A DNA stretch of 64,000 nucleotides. It comes from CAWBBA01 sp963741625. GTDB lineage: Bacteria > Desulfobacterota > Desulfomonilia > Desulfomonilales > Desulfomonilaceae. The stretch spans positions 1 through 64,000 of the forward strand of contig CAVUIT010000002.1 of assembly GCA_963741625.1 (NCBI GenBank), written 5' to 3'. The notes under the pieces are model-generated. The model had not been told where the DNA came from. It did no database searches and was given only the letters and a program-made list of their open reading frames with translations. Positions 43,793 through 53,130 of the stretch are shown piece by piece. Both the position numbers and the translations under genes were made by a program. Every line of letters starts with the position of its first letter. Positions within the stretch are counted from its first letter, which is position 1.

Positions 43793-45731
43793 ATGAAATC
43801 TCCGTTGCAGATCAGAATTGCTATAGCCATTTCGATACTGGTGACAACTGCTCGCGGTGGGTCTTGGGGCTTCACATCTCCCCGCAGCGGACAAAAATGT
43901 GGAAGCACCGACATCCCACCGACCTCAAATACTGCCCCTTCCTGAGGCGGATACGGCCGCATCCGAACCACTCTACCCCACATGGTGGGGAGATCCTCCC
44001 CAGGTGTCGGAAACAACTCCCTGCAAAGACGCGGGCAATTGCGTCAAATGCCACGAGACGAACGCGGCCATGGACCCCAGCCATGCCTTCGCGTGCATCC
44101 AATGCCACGGAGGCGACTCCAAGCCGGAAGATAAGGATGCGGCTCACCTTGGCCTGATTAAAGATCCCGGTGATCTGAAAGCAGTAAACAAAACCTGTGG
44201 GGGGTGTCACCCTGAAGAGGTCCGCAGAGTAAAACATTCGGCAATGGCGCTGGCTCCTAGAATGATCAATCACACCCGGTTCGCCTTCGGTGGACAGAAG
44301 ACCCCAGACCCGACATATGCAACGATGGACGTTGACGGTCTGAAACAGGTCCCTCATCCGTCCGACTCTGCAAATCTCGGGGATGACCTTCTCAGACGCT
44401 CTTGTCTGAGATGCCACCTCAACACCAAGGGTTCGGAACGTTGGGGGGAACATCGCGGCGTGGGATGCTCTGCATGCCACGTTGCGTACCCCAACAGCAG
44501 TGACGGGAAGCCCCGTTCCCATTCACTGGTTCGGGACGCAGGGATTACTGCGTGTCTGAAATGCCACAATTCCAACCACGTGGGCGGAGATTACGTTGGA
44601 CTTTTCGAGAAGGATTTCGACCGGGGGTTTAGATCTCCCGTTATGCAGGGACGTCAACCGACCAGAATCTACGGCTCCGAACAACACCGCCTTTTGTCGG
44701 ATGTTCACTTTCGTGCAGGCATGAAGTGCACAGATTGCCATACCTTGGACGAGGTGCACGGCACCGGAGAGGCGTCCCATTCGCCGTACAACGGGGTCAA
44801 GGTGTCCTGCGAGGGTTGTCACGTGCGCGGGGACCATCCAGCGATTCAGAGAACAGATAATGGGGAGATGATTCTGCTCCGAGGAAAAGGTCGCACAGTT
44901 CCATCCTGGAATGCAAAATCGATCCCGCATCGCGTGGGAATTCACGGAGAGAAGCTCAAATGCTCCGCGTGCCATGCTTCCTGGTCGTTTCAAGATTACG
45001 GCTTCCACCTCATGCTGGAAGAGAGGGCCGATTATTGGAAATGGGCCTCCACCGCGGCCCAGAACGACCCGCAGGTGCAGAGTCTTCTGAGTCGTGAGAT
45101 AGGCACTTATGCAGAATTAATTCCCCCTGCCGATGGACAAATACCACCCAAGTCACAAGATCAATGGGACCTGCCGGTAACTGAAGATTGGCTCACGGGC
45201 GAAAAGCGGCCCGGCGCATGGTTTAGAGGCTACACCGAACGAAAGTGGTCCCGCCCTCCTCTCGGGCTGGATCATCGTGGCAAGGTCTCCATAATGCGCC
45301 CAATGTACCAGTACGTGATTTCCCACGTTGATGCGGACAACAACCTTCTTCTGGACAGGCAGATTCCCATTACCGGCTCTGGACATCCCGCGTTGATTGT
45401 CAATCCGTATTCTCCGCACACAATCACGGCCAAAGGAAGATTGTGTCACGAATGCCACGGCAATCCAAAGGCGGCAGGGCTTGGCGAAGGGCTCATGGGA
45501 ATTGAGAAGCCCGGTTTCAGCTCTGTGTGGAGACCGGAGTCGCAGATTCCGGGTCCTAGCTTCCTTTGGGACGCGCTTGTGGACCAGAAAGGCAACGCGC
45601 TGCAATGGAGCAGCCACCCGTCGGCAGGCCCCCTTGATGCTGCATCGGTCATGCGTCTCCTTAACCCTTCCGGTCGACATCGGGCTGAGTGGCACAGATA
45701 TTTGAGTGGAGAGGAGCGGAGCCGACCTTGA
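43793..45731 (+). CDS. Decaheme c-type cytochrome, exported (one frameshift)
   Basis: A periplasmic or outer-surface electron carrier. Ten CxxCH haem sites are visible in order: CVKCH, CIQCH, CGGCH, CLRCH, CSACH, CLKCH, CTDCH, CEGCH, CSACH and CHECH. The largest haem-free stretch lies between the ninth and tenth. The signal peptide (MKSPLQIRIAIAISILVTTA) is encoded from the ATG at 43793 in another frame. A one-base correction near 43862 joins it to ASHLPAADKNVEAP. The repaired length is about 645 aa. Partners (quinol oxidase, porin) are not in the window. The haem and CcsA-like genes at 12-18 kb fit a cytochrome-rich lifestyle. Confidence 0.88.
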
Positions 45732-45760
45732 CAGGTAATCGTTCGCCGGAGAAGAATCAT

Positions 45761-45942
45761 TCACCGCAGAGTGCGCCGAGGATAGACAGAGAAACACGGC
45801 TGAAGCAAGTTCATGAAGGCCATTGGGGTACCCTGCCTCGCCGCCGCTAATTTGCATTGTGATAGACTCGAATTCACTACGGTTCGTACAGGAAAAAGGA
45901 AGGGGGCAAATTTCTCTGCGTTCTCTGCGATCTCCGCGGTGA
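45761..45942. repeat. Palindromic element with ACCGCAGAG/CTCTGCGGT-type arms
   Basis: Imperfect inverted arms at 45761-45794 (TCACCGCAGAG, ending CAGAGAAA) and 45911-45942 (TTTCTCTGCG, ending CCGCGGTGA) flank a 116-bp centre. This is the widespread environmental repeat type whose arms read TCACCGC.GAG...CAGAGAAA. It fills most of the 311 bp between the decaheme gene and gatC (45732-46042); the remaining 100 bp hold the gatC promoter. Confidence 0.7.
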
Positions 45943-45950
45943 CCATTACC

Positions 45951-45979
45951 TTGACAGGCTCCAGGCTCGGAGGTATCTT
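45951..45979 (+). promoter_or_regulatory. Probable gatCAB promoter
   Basis: TTGACA (45951-45956) and TATCTT (45974-45979) are separated by 17 bp. They lie just outside the palindromic element and about 64 bp upstream of the gatC ATG. Confidence 0.5.
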
Positions 45980-46042
45980 ACAATACTTGATTTTCCAGCC
46001 TGGGCATTGGTTTTTGCCGGGCACCTCCAAAGAAGGACCAGC

Positions 46043-46330
46043 ATGAAAATCACACGCGAACAGGTCGACTATGTAGCCCTTTTGGGAAGATTGGAACTTG
46101 AACCCGAGGAAAAGGAAAAATACATGGCGCAGCTTGACGATATCCTCAAATATATGGATATGTTGGCCGAAGTCCCCACCGACGATGTGGAACCGATGGC
46201 CGGCCCGGTGGAGCTTTACACTCCGTTGCGAGAGGACGAAGTCAAGCCGTCGCTTCCTGTACACGATGCACTCGCAAATGCCCCGGACCGAGACGGCACG
46301 TCCTTCCGCGTTCCCAAGGTCATAGAATAG
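46043..46330 (+). CDS. gatC: Asp/Glu-tRNA amidotransferase subunit GatC
   Basis: A 95-aa stabilising subunit that wraps around GatA in the Gln-tRNA(Gln)/Asn-tRNA(Asn) amidotransferase. The ATG at 46043 gives MKITREQVDYVALLGRLEL, the normal GatC N-terminus. The conserved middle LDDILKYMDMLAEV and the C-terminal PLREDEVKPS plus FRVPKVIE are present. It is first of the gatCAB operon, 41 bp before gatA. Confidence 0.94.
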   Translation: MKITREQVDYVALLGRLELEPEEKEKYMAQLDDILKYMDMLAEVPTDDVEPMAGPVELYTPLREDEVKPSLPVHDALANAPDRDGTSFRVPKVIE

Positions 46331-46371
46331 GCGAACAAAGCGGTCCATCAATCCGAACGAGGAATGAGACG

Positions 46372-47832
46372 TTGGCAAATCTTCACGAAATGACTGCTAC
46401 AGAGCTGGGCCGGGTTCTCGCTGAAAAGAAGGCGAGTTCCGTCGAGATCACCGAGGCTTTCTTGAAGCGCATCGAAGCGGTGGAAGAAAAGGTGCACTCG
46501 TACGTCACCGTCACTCCCGAACTGGCACTGGACATGGCCAGAGAGGCCGACCGTCGGCTGGCGCGCGGAGACGGAGGCCCGTTGACCGGGATTCCTATAG
46601 CGGTAAAAGACAACATGTGCATCAAGGGGCAAAGGACCACGTGCGGATCAAAAGTCCTTCACAATTTTGTTCCCCCTTATGACGCGGAGGTAGTGAGTCG
46701 TATCCGTGAAGAAGGCATGGTGATTCTGGGAAGCGCCAACATGGACGAATTTGCCATGGGATCTTCTACGGAGACCTCTCACTGGGGTACAACCCGCAAT
46801 CCCTGGAACCTCGACATGATTCCAGGCGGCTCCAGCGGGGGCTCGGTCGCAGCCGTGGCAGCCGGCGAAGCGGCTGTGTCGCTGGGATCGGATACAGGCG
46901 GTTCGATCAGACTGCCTGCGGCCTTTTGCGGCGTAACAGGAATAAAGCCGACGTACGGGGCCGTTTCCCGTTATGGCCTGGTTGCGTACGCGTCCAGCCT
47001 CGATCAGATTGGACCCATAAGCCGCGATGTCCCTGATTTAGCTCTGATTCTGAACATGATATGTGGGCATGACCCGAAGGACTCGACCTCTGTCCCGAGG
47101 GCGCATGAGGACTTCACGGCATTCCTTGATAGACCGATTAACGGGATGACCCTTGGGCTCCCCAAGGAATTCTTCAATAAACTGACAAACCCCGATGTGG
47201 AAAAGGTTGTCGCTGAGACGCGGTCGGTCTTCGAGCGGCTTGGCGTGAACTTCGTGGAACTCTCCCTACCCCACCTGGATTATGGTATTGCGGCCTACTA
47301 CATCATAGCCCCCAGCGAGGCTTCATCGAACCTGGCGCGGTATGACGGCGTCAAGTACGGCCACAGGGCCGCTAAGTTCAGCAGTATGATCGACATGTAT
47401 TGCAGGACACGCGCGGAAGGCTTCGGGCCTGAAGTGAAGCGACGCATCATGCTCGGCACCTATGCCCTTTCATCAGGGTACTATGATGCCTATTACCTGA
47501 AAGCTGCAAAGGTCCGCACACTTATCACCAGAGACTTCAAGAAGGCCTTCGAGTCCTGTGACGCTATCTTCTGCCCCACCGCGCCGTCTCCGGCCTTTCG
47601 GATCGGCGAGAAGATAGATGACCCGATTCAGATGTATCTTACCGATGTTTTTACGATTCCGGTCAATATGGCCGGTTTGCCCGGTATGGCATTTCCCGCG
47701 GGTTTTTCTGCGGACGGGCTCCCAATAGGGCTGCAACTCATTGCTCCACATTTTGAGGAAGCTCGACTGATCCAATTGGCAGCGGCGTTCCAAAAAGAGA
47801 CCGATCATCATCTGAAAAGACCCCCTCTATAG
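46372..47832 (+). CDS. gatA: Asp/Glu-tRNA amidotransferase subunit GatA
   Basis: The 486-aa amidase that releases ammonia from glutamine or asparagine for tRNA amidation. It begins at TTG 46372 (MANLHEMTATELGRVL). The Ser-cisSer-Lys triad is visible: K79 in GIPIAVKDN, S154 in PGGSSGGSVAAV and S178 in GSDTGGSIR. The length is normal, with no frame break. It is 13 bp upstream of gatB. Confidence 0.96.
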   Translation: MANLHEMTATELGRVLAEKKASSVEITEAFLKRIEAVEEKVHSYVTVTPELALDMAREADRRLARGDGGPLTGIPIAVKDNMCIKGQRTTCGSKVLHNFVPPYDAEVVSRIREEGMVILGSANMDEFAMGSSTETSHWGTTRNPWNLDMIPGGSSGGSVAAVAAGEAAVSLGSDTGGSIRLPAAFCGVTGIKPTYGAVSRYGLVAYASSLDQIGPISRDVPDLALILNMICGHDPKDSTSVPRAHEDFTAFLDRPINGMTLGLPKEFFNKLTNPDVEKVVAETRSVFERLGVNFVELSLPHLDYGIAAYYIIAPSEASSNLARYDGVKYGHRAAKFSSMIDMYCRTRAEGFGPEVKRRIMLGTYALSSGYYDAYYLKAAKVRTLITRDFKKAFESCDAIFCPTAPSPAFRIGEKIDDPIQMYLTDVFTIPVNMAGLPGMAFPAGFSADGLPIGLQLIAPHFEEARLIQLAAAFQKETDHHLKRPPL

Positions 47833-47845
47833 ATAGGATGCACCT

Positions 47846-49292
47846 ATGGAATATGAGGCTGTAATAGGACTGGAAATCCACGCTCAACTTCTTACCGATT
47901 CCAAGGCATTCTGCTCATGCACGACGCGCTTTGGAAATGAGCCCAATACGAATACCTGCCCCATCTGCCAGGGAATGCCGGGTGTCTTGCCGGTTTTGAA
48001 CCGAAAAGCCCTCGAGTTTACCGTTCGCATGGCTCTGGCATGCAACTGCGAAATCAAAGAGGTCAGCAGGTTTGCACGAAAGAACTATTACTACCCCGAT
48101 CTCCCTAAGAATTATCAGATTTCGCAGTATGAACTCCCCGTTGCGGAAGGCGGATGGGTCGAAGTGGAAACCGATGACGGCATAAAACGCATACGGCTTA
48201 CCCGTATCCACATGGAGGAGGATGCAGGGAAACTGATACATGATGACCTTAAGCCTGTATCCTACGTGGACCTTAACAGGACCGGAGTCCCTCTGATCGA
48301 GATAGTTTCCGAGCCTGAGATTCGCTCACCCGAGGAGGCCGCTGCATACTTGCGTGCTTTGAGGTCCATGCTCGTCTACCTCGAGATCTGTGACGGCAAC
48401 ATGGAAGAAGGGAGTTTCCGCTGCGATGCAAACGTGTCAATCCGTCCCGTGGGAGAGACAACCTTAGGTGTGAAGACGGAACTCAAAAACATGAACTCGT
48501 TTCGAAACGTCCAGCGGGGTCTCCAGTACGAAATCGAGCGACAAACCGCTCTAATCCAGGAGGGTGAGAGGATCACCCAGGAAACGCGTCTTTTCGACCC
48601 CACCACAGGGACGACCGCATCCATGAGGAGCAAAGAGCAGGCGCACGACTACAGGTACTTTCCAGATCCGGACCTGTTGCCGTTGCGAGTCCCGCCGGAG
48701 CTGGTTGAGCGTATACGGAGCGAGCTTCCTGAATTGGCCGCGCAGAAAAAGGAGCGTTTTATCAAGCAATTCGGCATTCCACCCTATGACTCAGGGGTGC
48801 TCACCGCCTCCCGTGACATGGCAGCCTACTTTGAAGAAACAGTGCGACTGTTTCCTAATCCGAAGATCGTCAGCAACTGGATCATGACGGAACTCATGAG
48901 AGAATTGAAGGGCGAAGAGTCCGGAATTAGCAGTTGCCCTGTCCCTCCAAAGGAGCTGGCCGATTTGCTCAACTTGATCGGTGACGGCACTATTTCGGGA
49001 AAGATAGCCAAAACCGTTTTCGAGGAGATGTATGCATCCGGTCGAGGCGCTCGCACTATTATTGAGGAGAAGGGGCTGCTGCAGGTTTCAGACACAGCGG
49101 GAGCTGACGGAGGTCATTCGCAAAATACTGGATGACAATCCCGGCGAGGTGGCAAAATTCCTGGCAGGAAAGACCAAGGTTATGGGCTTCTTCGTAGGGC
49201 AGGTAATGAAGGCCACTAAAGGCCAAGGGAATCCGGCCGTGGTCAACCGGATACTGACAGAAGAATTGAAATCCCGGTCGCTTGACAAGTGA
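47846..49292 (+). CDS. gatB: Asp/Glu-tRNA amidotransferase subunit GatB (one frameshift)
   Basis: The kinase/transamidase subunit that phosphorylates the tRNA-bound Glu/Asp and receives ammonia. It shows VIGLEIHAQLLTDSKAFC, with a CSC and CPIC zinc site, plus ALACNCEIKEVSRFARKNYY and HMEEDAGKLIHD. The YqeY-like tail is broken by one extra G near 49103 (GCGGGAGCTG). It continues as ELTEVIRKILDDNPGEVAKF and ends MKATKGQGNPAVVNRILTEE. The repaired length is about 481 aa. gatCAB indicates indirect Gln- and/or Asn-tRNA synthesis. Confidence 0.95.
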
Positions 49293-49340
49293 TACTCGAA
49301 GATCCATCATAAAAAAGGTGTACATCCCAGAGCTTCACCA

Positions 49341-49361
49341 ACAACAAACTTCATTTGTTGT
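49341..49361 (+). terminator. Hairpin after gatB
   Basis: Arms ACAACAAA (49341-49348) and TTTGTTGT (49354-49361) form an 8-bp stem with a 5-nt loop, about 50 bp after the repaired gatB stop. The T content of the right arm fits a weak intrinsic terminator. Confidence 0.45.
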
Positions 49362-49570
49362 CTGAACTAACACTGAGTCACCTTCAGGGACGCGGTTAGA
49401 CGGCTTCCGGCCTGGGCTTGATTCACCAGGATGTTGGGGCATGAGGTTTCGCGCGAGGGTTGCGGAGATTTTCGACGCGACCGCGACAAAAAGGGCTTGA
49501 AATTGGAACGTCTAAAGTGGCATAATAGATGATTGTGGCTTGCCCACGTAGAAGTTCCACTCAAGGGAAA

Positions 49571-49993
49571 ATGAAAACAAAGCCTATCAAAATAGTCGTG
49601 TATTATTGCCACAATCTCGGGCTCTTTCGAGACGGAGAACAGAAAGATTTTGCCCGGTCGCGACCCGGCCTCAGCCTTGTCGCTATCCCCTGCTCCGGCA
49701 AGGTGGAAGCGCATCACCTCTTGAAAACACTGGCCGCGGACGCCGAAGGAGTTCTTGTGCTGGCTTGCGCGGAGAAAGCCTGCCAGTACCTCGAGGGCTC
49801 CATGCGAGCCCGCAGGCGGGTAGGTTACGCGCAGCTCTGGCTCAAACAACTGGGGATCGAGCCGGAGAGGCTGGAATTTGTCAACTTTCCCTACGGGGAC
49901 AAGGAAATATTGGATCGCACTTTAAAGGAATTCGCTTCTAGATTGGAATCTTTCGGTCACAAGCCCGCCATCGCGAATACCAAGGCTAGTTGA
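49571..49993 (+). CDS. Hydrogenase/heterodisulfide-reductase iron-sulfur subunit, MvhD-like
   Basis: A 140-aa small ferredoxin-like electron-transfer subunit, MvhD/FrhD family. I start at the ATG at 49571 (MKTKPIKIVVYYCHNLG). Conserved cysteines are in VVYYC, AIPCSGKVEAHHLL and VLACAEKACQYLEGS, the MvhD pattern. The motif GYAQLWLKQLGIEPERLEFVN is typical of these subunits. MvhD normally bridges HdrA to a hydrogenase or dehydrogenase. No HdrA follows here; instead MetV and MetF do, suggesting electron delivery to the methylene-THF reductase. A -35/-10 pair (TTGAAA, CATAAT) lies at 49497-49526. Confidence 0.8.
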   Translation: MKTKPIKIVVYYCHNLGLFRDGEQKDFARSRPGLSLVAIPCSGKVEAHHLLKTLAADAEGVLVLACAEKACQYLEGSMRARRRVGYAQLWLKQLGIEPERLEFVNFPYGDKEILDRTLKEFASRLESFGHKPAIANTKAS

Positions 49994-50097
49994 CGACCCT
50001 TCAACAATGAATTGGCTCCCGCCTGACTAAGCCGGTAAAGGGCTCATCAAGAGAGACCGCGGATACCGGCTGTTCCGGCCGACCAAGGAGGAAATCT

Positions 50098-50766
50098 GTG
50101 ATTGTTGCGGAGCTTAAGCAAGTAAGTGAAATCAGGAACATGATCGACCGGTATTCATCAATCCTGGTGGTCGGATGTGATTCCTGTGTTGCAGAATGCG
50201 CTGCGGGCGGCCGTAGGGAAACGATGCTTCTCGCAGCCGCTCTCAAGCTTTCCTATAAGAAAGACAACAAGAACCCTATAATAAGCGAGGCTTGTCTGGA
50301 TCGTCAGTGTGTCGATGACTTCATCGAGGGGATTGCGCACCAGGTACCGGAACATGATGTGATTCTGTCCTTGGGTTGCGGCGCGGGAGTCCAGGCGTTG
50401 GCCAGAGTTTACACGGACAAACCGATAATCCCTGCTCTGGACACGCTCTTCATCGGTGAGACCGAGATGAGAGGGGTCTGGCAGGAAAACTGCCTGGGGT
50501 GCGGCCAATGTAAACTGGGCTATTTTGGCGCTGTATGCCCTGTAACGCGTTGTTCCAAGAAACTCATGAACGGCCCTTGCGGCGGTTCCAAGGGCGGCCG
50601 GTGCGAGGTTCACCCGGACATACCCTGTGGCTGGGAGATGATAATGCGCCGCCTGGAGACCCTGGGAGAGCTGGATAGGCTCCAAGAATACGTGCCGCCC
50701 GTGAACTGGTCCACGTCTCACTCGGGAGGACCACGTCGCGTGGTCAGGGAGGATCAAAAACCGTGA
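50098..50766 (+). CDS. metV: Methylene-tetrahydrofolate reductase partner subunit MetV
   Basis: A 222-aa zinc/iron-sulfur protein found with MetF in acetogens and related anaerobes. It starts at GTG 50098. Cysteine-rich motifs are visible: GCDSCVAECAAGG near the N-terminus, then NCLGCGQCKLGYFGAVCPVT and CSKKLMNGPCGGSKGGRCEV in the C-terminal half. These last are the MetV signature. It overlaps metF by 4 bp (GTGA), so the two are translated together. With the MvhD-like gene it forms the electron-input side of the reductase. Confidence 0.9.
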   Translation: MIVAELKQVSEIRNMIDRYSSILVVGCDSCVAECAAGGRRETMLLAAALKLSYKKDNKNPIISEACLDRQCVDDFIEGIAHQVPEHDVILSLGCGAGVQALARVYTDKPIIPALDTLFIGETEMRGVWQENCLGCGQCKLGYFGAVCPVTRCSKKLMNGPCGGSKGGRCEVHPDIPCGWEMIMRRLETLGELDRLQEYVPPVNWSTSHSGGPRRVVREDQKP

Positions 50767-51686
50767 AGACCGAAAGCCGTCTCGAAAAAGTCCTGAGCGC
50801 AGGTCATTTTGCCGTCACCGCGGAATGCGGCCCGCCCAAAGGCGCCGACGTAGCTGTGCTCGAAGAAAAGGGAAAATATCTTCTTAATCGCGTTGACGCG
50901 GTCAATGTTACCGACAATCAGACAGCCATTGTCAGAATGTCTTCGATAGCCGCTTGCGCTATTTTGAAGGGGCTCGGCCATGAACCGATCCTCCAGATGG
51001 TAACTCGGGACCGGAACCGGATTGCCCTCCAGAGCGACCTTTTCGGCGCCTATGCCCTCGGGATCCGGAATGTTCTATGCCTTACGGGAGACCACCACTG
51101 CTTCGGGAACCAGAAAGAGGCTGTAGGGGTTTTCGATCTCGATTCCATCCAACTCTTGAAGACGGTCCGGGATATGCGGGATCAAGGGAAAATAATAGGC
51201 GGCGAAGACATCCAGGTTCCTCCGAAGTTGTTCATCGGGGCCGCAGCGAATCCCTTCGCAGACCCCGCAAACTGGCGTGCGGTCCGGCTTGCCAAGAAAG
51301 TCGCAGCAGGCGCGGATTTTATCCAGACCCAGTGCGTATTCAACATGGACCGTTTCGTACAATTCATGAACCAGGCTCGCGACATGGGTTTAACCGAAAA
51401 GGTGAGCATCCTTGCCGGGATCACTCCCATGAAAAATGTGGGCATGGCCCGCTATATGGCATCAAAGGTCGCGGGAATGGATGTGCCTGAGGCCCTGATC
51501 CAGAGGATGGCCGGAGTTCCCAAAGAAAAGCAGGCGGACGAAGGAATCAAGATCGCGGTGGAGACAATCCAGCAAGTCCGGGAGATAAAGGGAGTGGCCG
51601 GGGTCCACTTGATGGCCATTGAGTGGGAGCAGAAAGTGCCGGAGATCCTCAAGGCAGCGGGACTGGACAAGAGGCCCGCGGTTTAG
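50763..51686 (+). CDS. metF: Methylene-tetrahydrofolate reductase MetF
   Basis: A 307-aa flavoprotein TIM barrel that reduces 5,10-methylene-THF to 5-methyl-THF. It serves methionine synthesis or the methyl branch of the Wood-Ljungdahl pathway. It starts at GTG 50763. Family motifs are FAVTAECGPPKGAD, LCLTGDHHCFG, FIGAAANPFADP, FIQTQCVFNMDRF and ILAGITPMKNVGMARYM. It is coupled to metV. The dependence on MetV and MvhD rather than a simple NADH enzyme is inferred from the gene order. Confidence 0.94.
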   Translation: MKTESRLEKVLSAGHFAVTAECGPPKGADVAVLEEKGKYLLNRVDAVNVTDNQTAIVRMSSIAACAILKGLGHEPILQMVTRDRNRIALQSDLFGAYALGIRNVLCLTGDHHCFGNQKEAVGVFDLDSIQLLKTVRDMRDQGKIIGGEDIQVPPKLFIGAAANPFADPANWRAVRLAKKVAAGADFIQTQCVFNMDRFVQFMNQARDMGLTEKVSILAGITPMKNVGMARYMASKVAGMDVPEALIQRMAGVPKEKQADEGIKIAVETIQQVREIKGVAGVHLMAIEWEQKVPEILKAAGLDKRPAV

Positions 51687-51725
51687 ATAAGCGCCTGCGG
51701 CGATCTCTCATAAAAGAGTTGGACT

Positions 51726-53117
51726 ATGCCTAAGAAATACCACATTGATGTGCATAACACCCCAAACCGATATCCCGTTGTAGGGAAATCAGGCATTGTG
51801 GATTGGGGTGAAGGTTGTCTGAAATGTGCGAAGTGTGTCAAGCAGCAGTGTGTGTACGATGTGTATCGCCAAAGATACTTCTCGGCCGACATAATGGCCG
51901 ACACCATCGATGAGCTCTGCAAGGGTTGTTTCCGCTGCGTGCAGGGCTGCCCGAAGCGCTTGATTCACAAAACGATTAATCCGGAGTATGAGAGACTCGG
52001 GGACGACGTTTACACGCCCGATATCATCTCAATCAACTGGGAACAAGCCAAGTCTGGGAAGATCCCTGTTTCCGGCGCGGGTTACGGCGGCCCTTTTTCC
52101 GGTCCCGGCTTCGACTCCATGTGGACCGACATGAGTGAGATTGTCCGTCCCACGAGAGACGGTATACATGGTCGGGAGTATATTTCCACTGTTATTGATA
52201 TCGGTCGCAGGCCGCCTGTGCTTCAGTTTGACGAAGCAGGAAAACTCATCACCGAACCGATCCCCTCTGTCAAGGTTCCCATACCCATTCTCTTTGACAT
52301 ACTTCCCTTTGGAGATCTCTCCGCGGAAGTCTGGATGGCCATGGCAGCAGCCGCTGCGAGAATCCAGACCTTGATGGTGGTTCCGGAGGCTCAGGCGAGA
52401 GATCTGTCGGATTTTGCGGACTCTCTTGTGCCTTTCCTGGAAAGCGACCGGATTGATCGTAAGTGGATCAAGGGATTCCAGATGGTGGAAATCCCGGATA
52501 CCGCCAGTTCGCTCGAAACGATGGCCTCCTTAAAACGTGCGAAGACAGATTTGCTTGTCTCGGTGCGCATGCCCGCGGTCTCTTCTCGAGAGAACCTTCA
52601 CAGAGTCGTGGAGTTAACGCGGGCTGGGGTTGACCTTATACACTATGTTGCAGACGAGCGAGGGTACGAACCGGGCGTCAGTAACGGTCTCCACCTGAAA
52701 GACATCATCAAGGAGGTTCACTCCGCCCTTCTTCAGGAGGGGTTGAGGGATGAGATCACCTTTATGGCGTCCGGCGGCATCGCCATGGCCGAGCATGTGA
52801 TCAAATCCATGCTCTGCGGCGCGAACCTGGTGGCAGTCGATGTCCCGCTCTTGATAGCCCTCGAATGCCGCGTGTGCCGCAACTGTCGCGAAGGAGGCGG
52901 ATGCCCTGTTCGCATAGCAGAAAGCGATTCACGGTGGGGCTCCCAACGCATAGTCAACCTCATGGGGGCGTGGCATAACCAGTTACTGGAGATGATGGGA
53001 GCTATGGGCATTCGTGAGGCGAGAAGATTGAGGGGTGAGCGAGGTCGCGTCATGTTTATAGAAGATCTTGAAAATGACACGTTCGCCCAACTTTTTGCCC
53101 ATCGAGAGTCATTATAA
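51726..53117 (+). CDS. Glutamate-synthase-like flavoprotein with N-terminal ferredoxin domain (first copy)
   Basis: A 463-aa protein. The N-terminal ferredoxin-like domain carries CLKCAKCVKQQC and CKGCFRCVQGCPKR. A GltB-type FMN barrel follows, recognisable from ITFMASGGIAMAEHVIKSML through the cysteines CRVCRNCREGGGCP to RWGSQRIVNLMGAW. The central barrel is weaker than in its downstream neighbour and lacks a clear GSYGGTGAAP-like loop. This may be a divergent electron-transfer or ammonia-channel partner rather than the main catalytic subunit. It is followed 13 bp later by a paralogous full FMN subunit. Confidence 0.75.
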   Translation: MPKKYHIDVHNTPNRYPVVGKSGIVDWGEGCLKCAKCVKQQCVYDVYRQRYFSADIMADTIDELCKGCFRCVQGCPKRLIHKTINPEYERLGDDVYTPDIISINWEQAKSGKIPVSGAGYGGPFSGPGFDSMWTDMSEIVRPTRDGIHGREYISTVIDIGRRPPVLQFDEAGKLITEPIPSVKVPIPILFDILPFGDLSAEVWMAMAAAAARIQTLMVVPEAQARDLSDFADSLVPFLESDRIDRKWIKGFQMVEIPDTASSLETMASLKRAKTDLLVSVRMPAVSSRENLHRVVELTRAGVDLIHYVADERGYEPGVSNGLHLKDIIKEVHSALLQEGLRDEITFMASGGIAMAEHVIKSMLCGANLVAVDVPLLIALECRVCRNCREGGGCPVRIAESDSRWGSQRIVNLMGAWHNQLLEMMGAMGIREARRLRGERGRVMFIEDLENDTFAQLFAHRESL

Positions 53118-53130
53118 GGAACGGTCGTCA

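Noticed and set aside
47846..49292. Programmed ribosomal frameshifting in gatB (and other broken genes)
   Set aside because: No slippery heptamer plus pseudoknot is evident, and the shifts hit unrelated families not known to use recoding.
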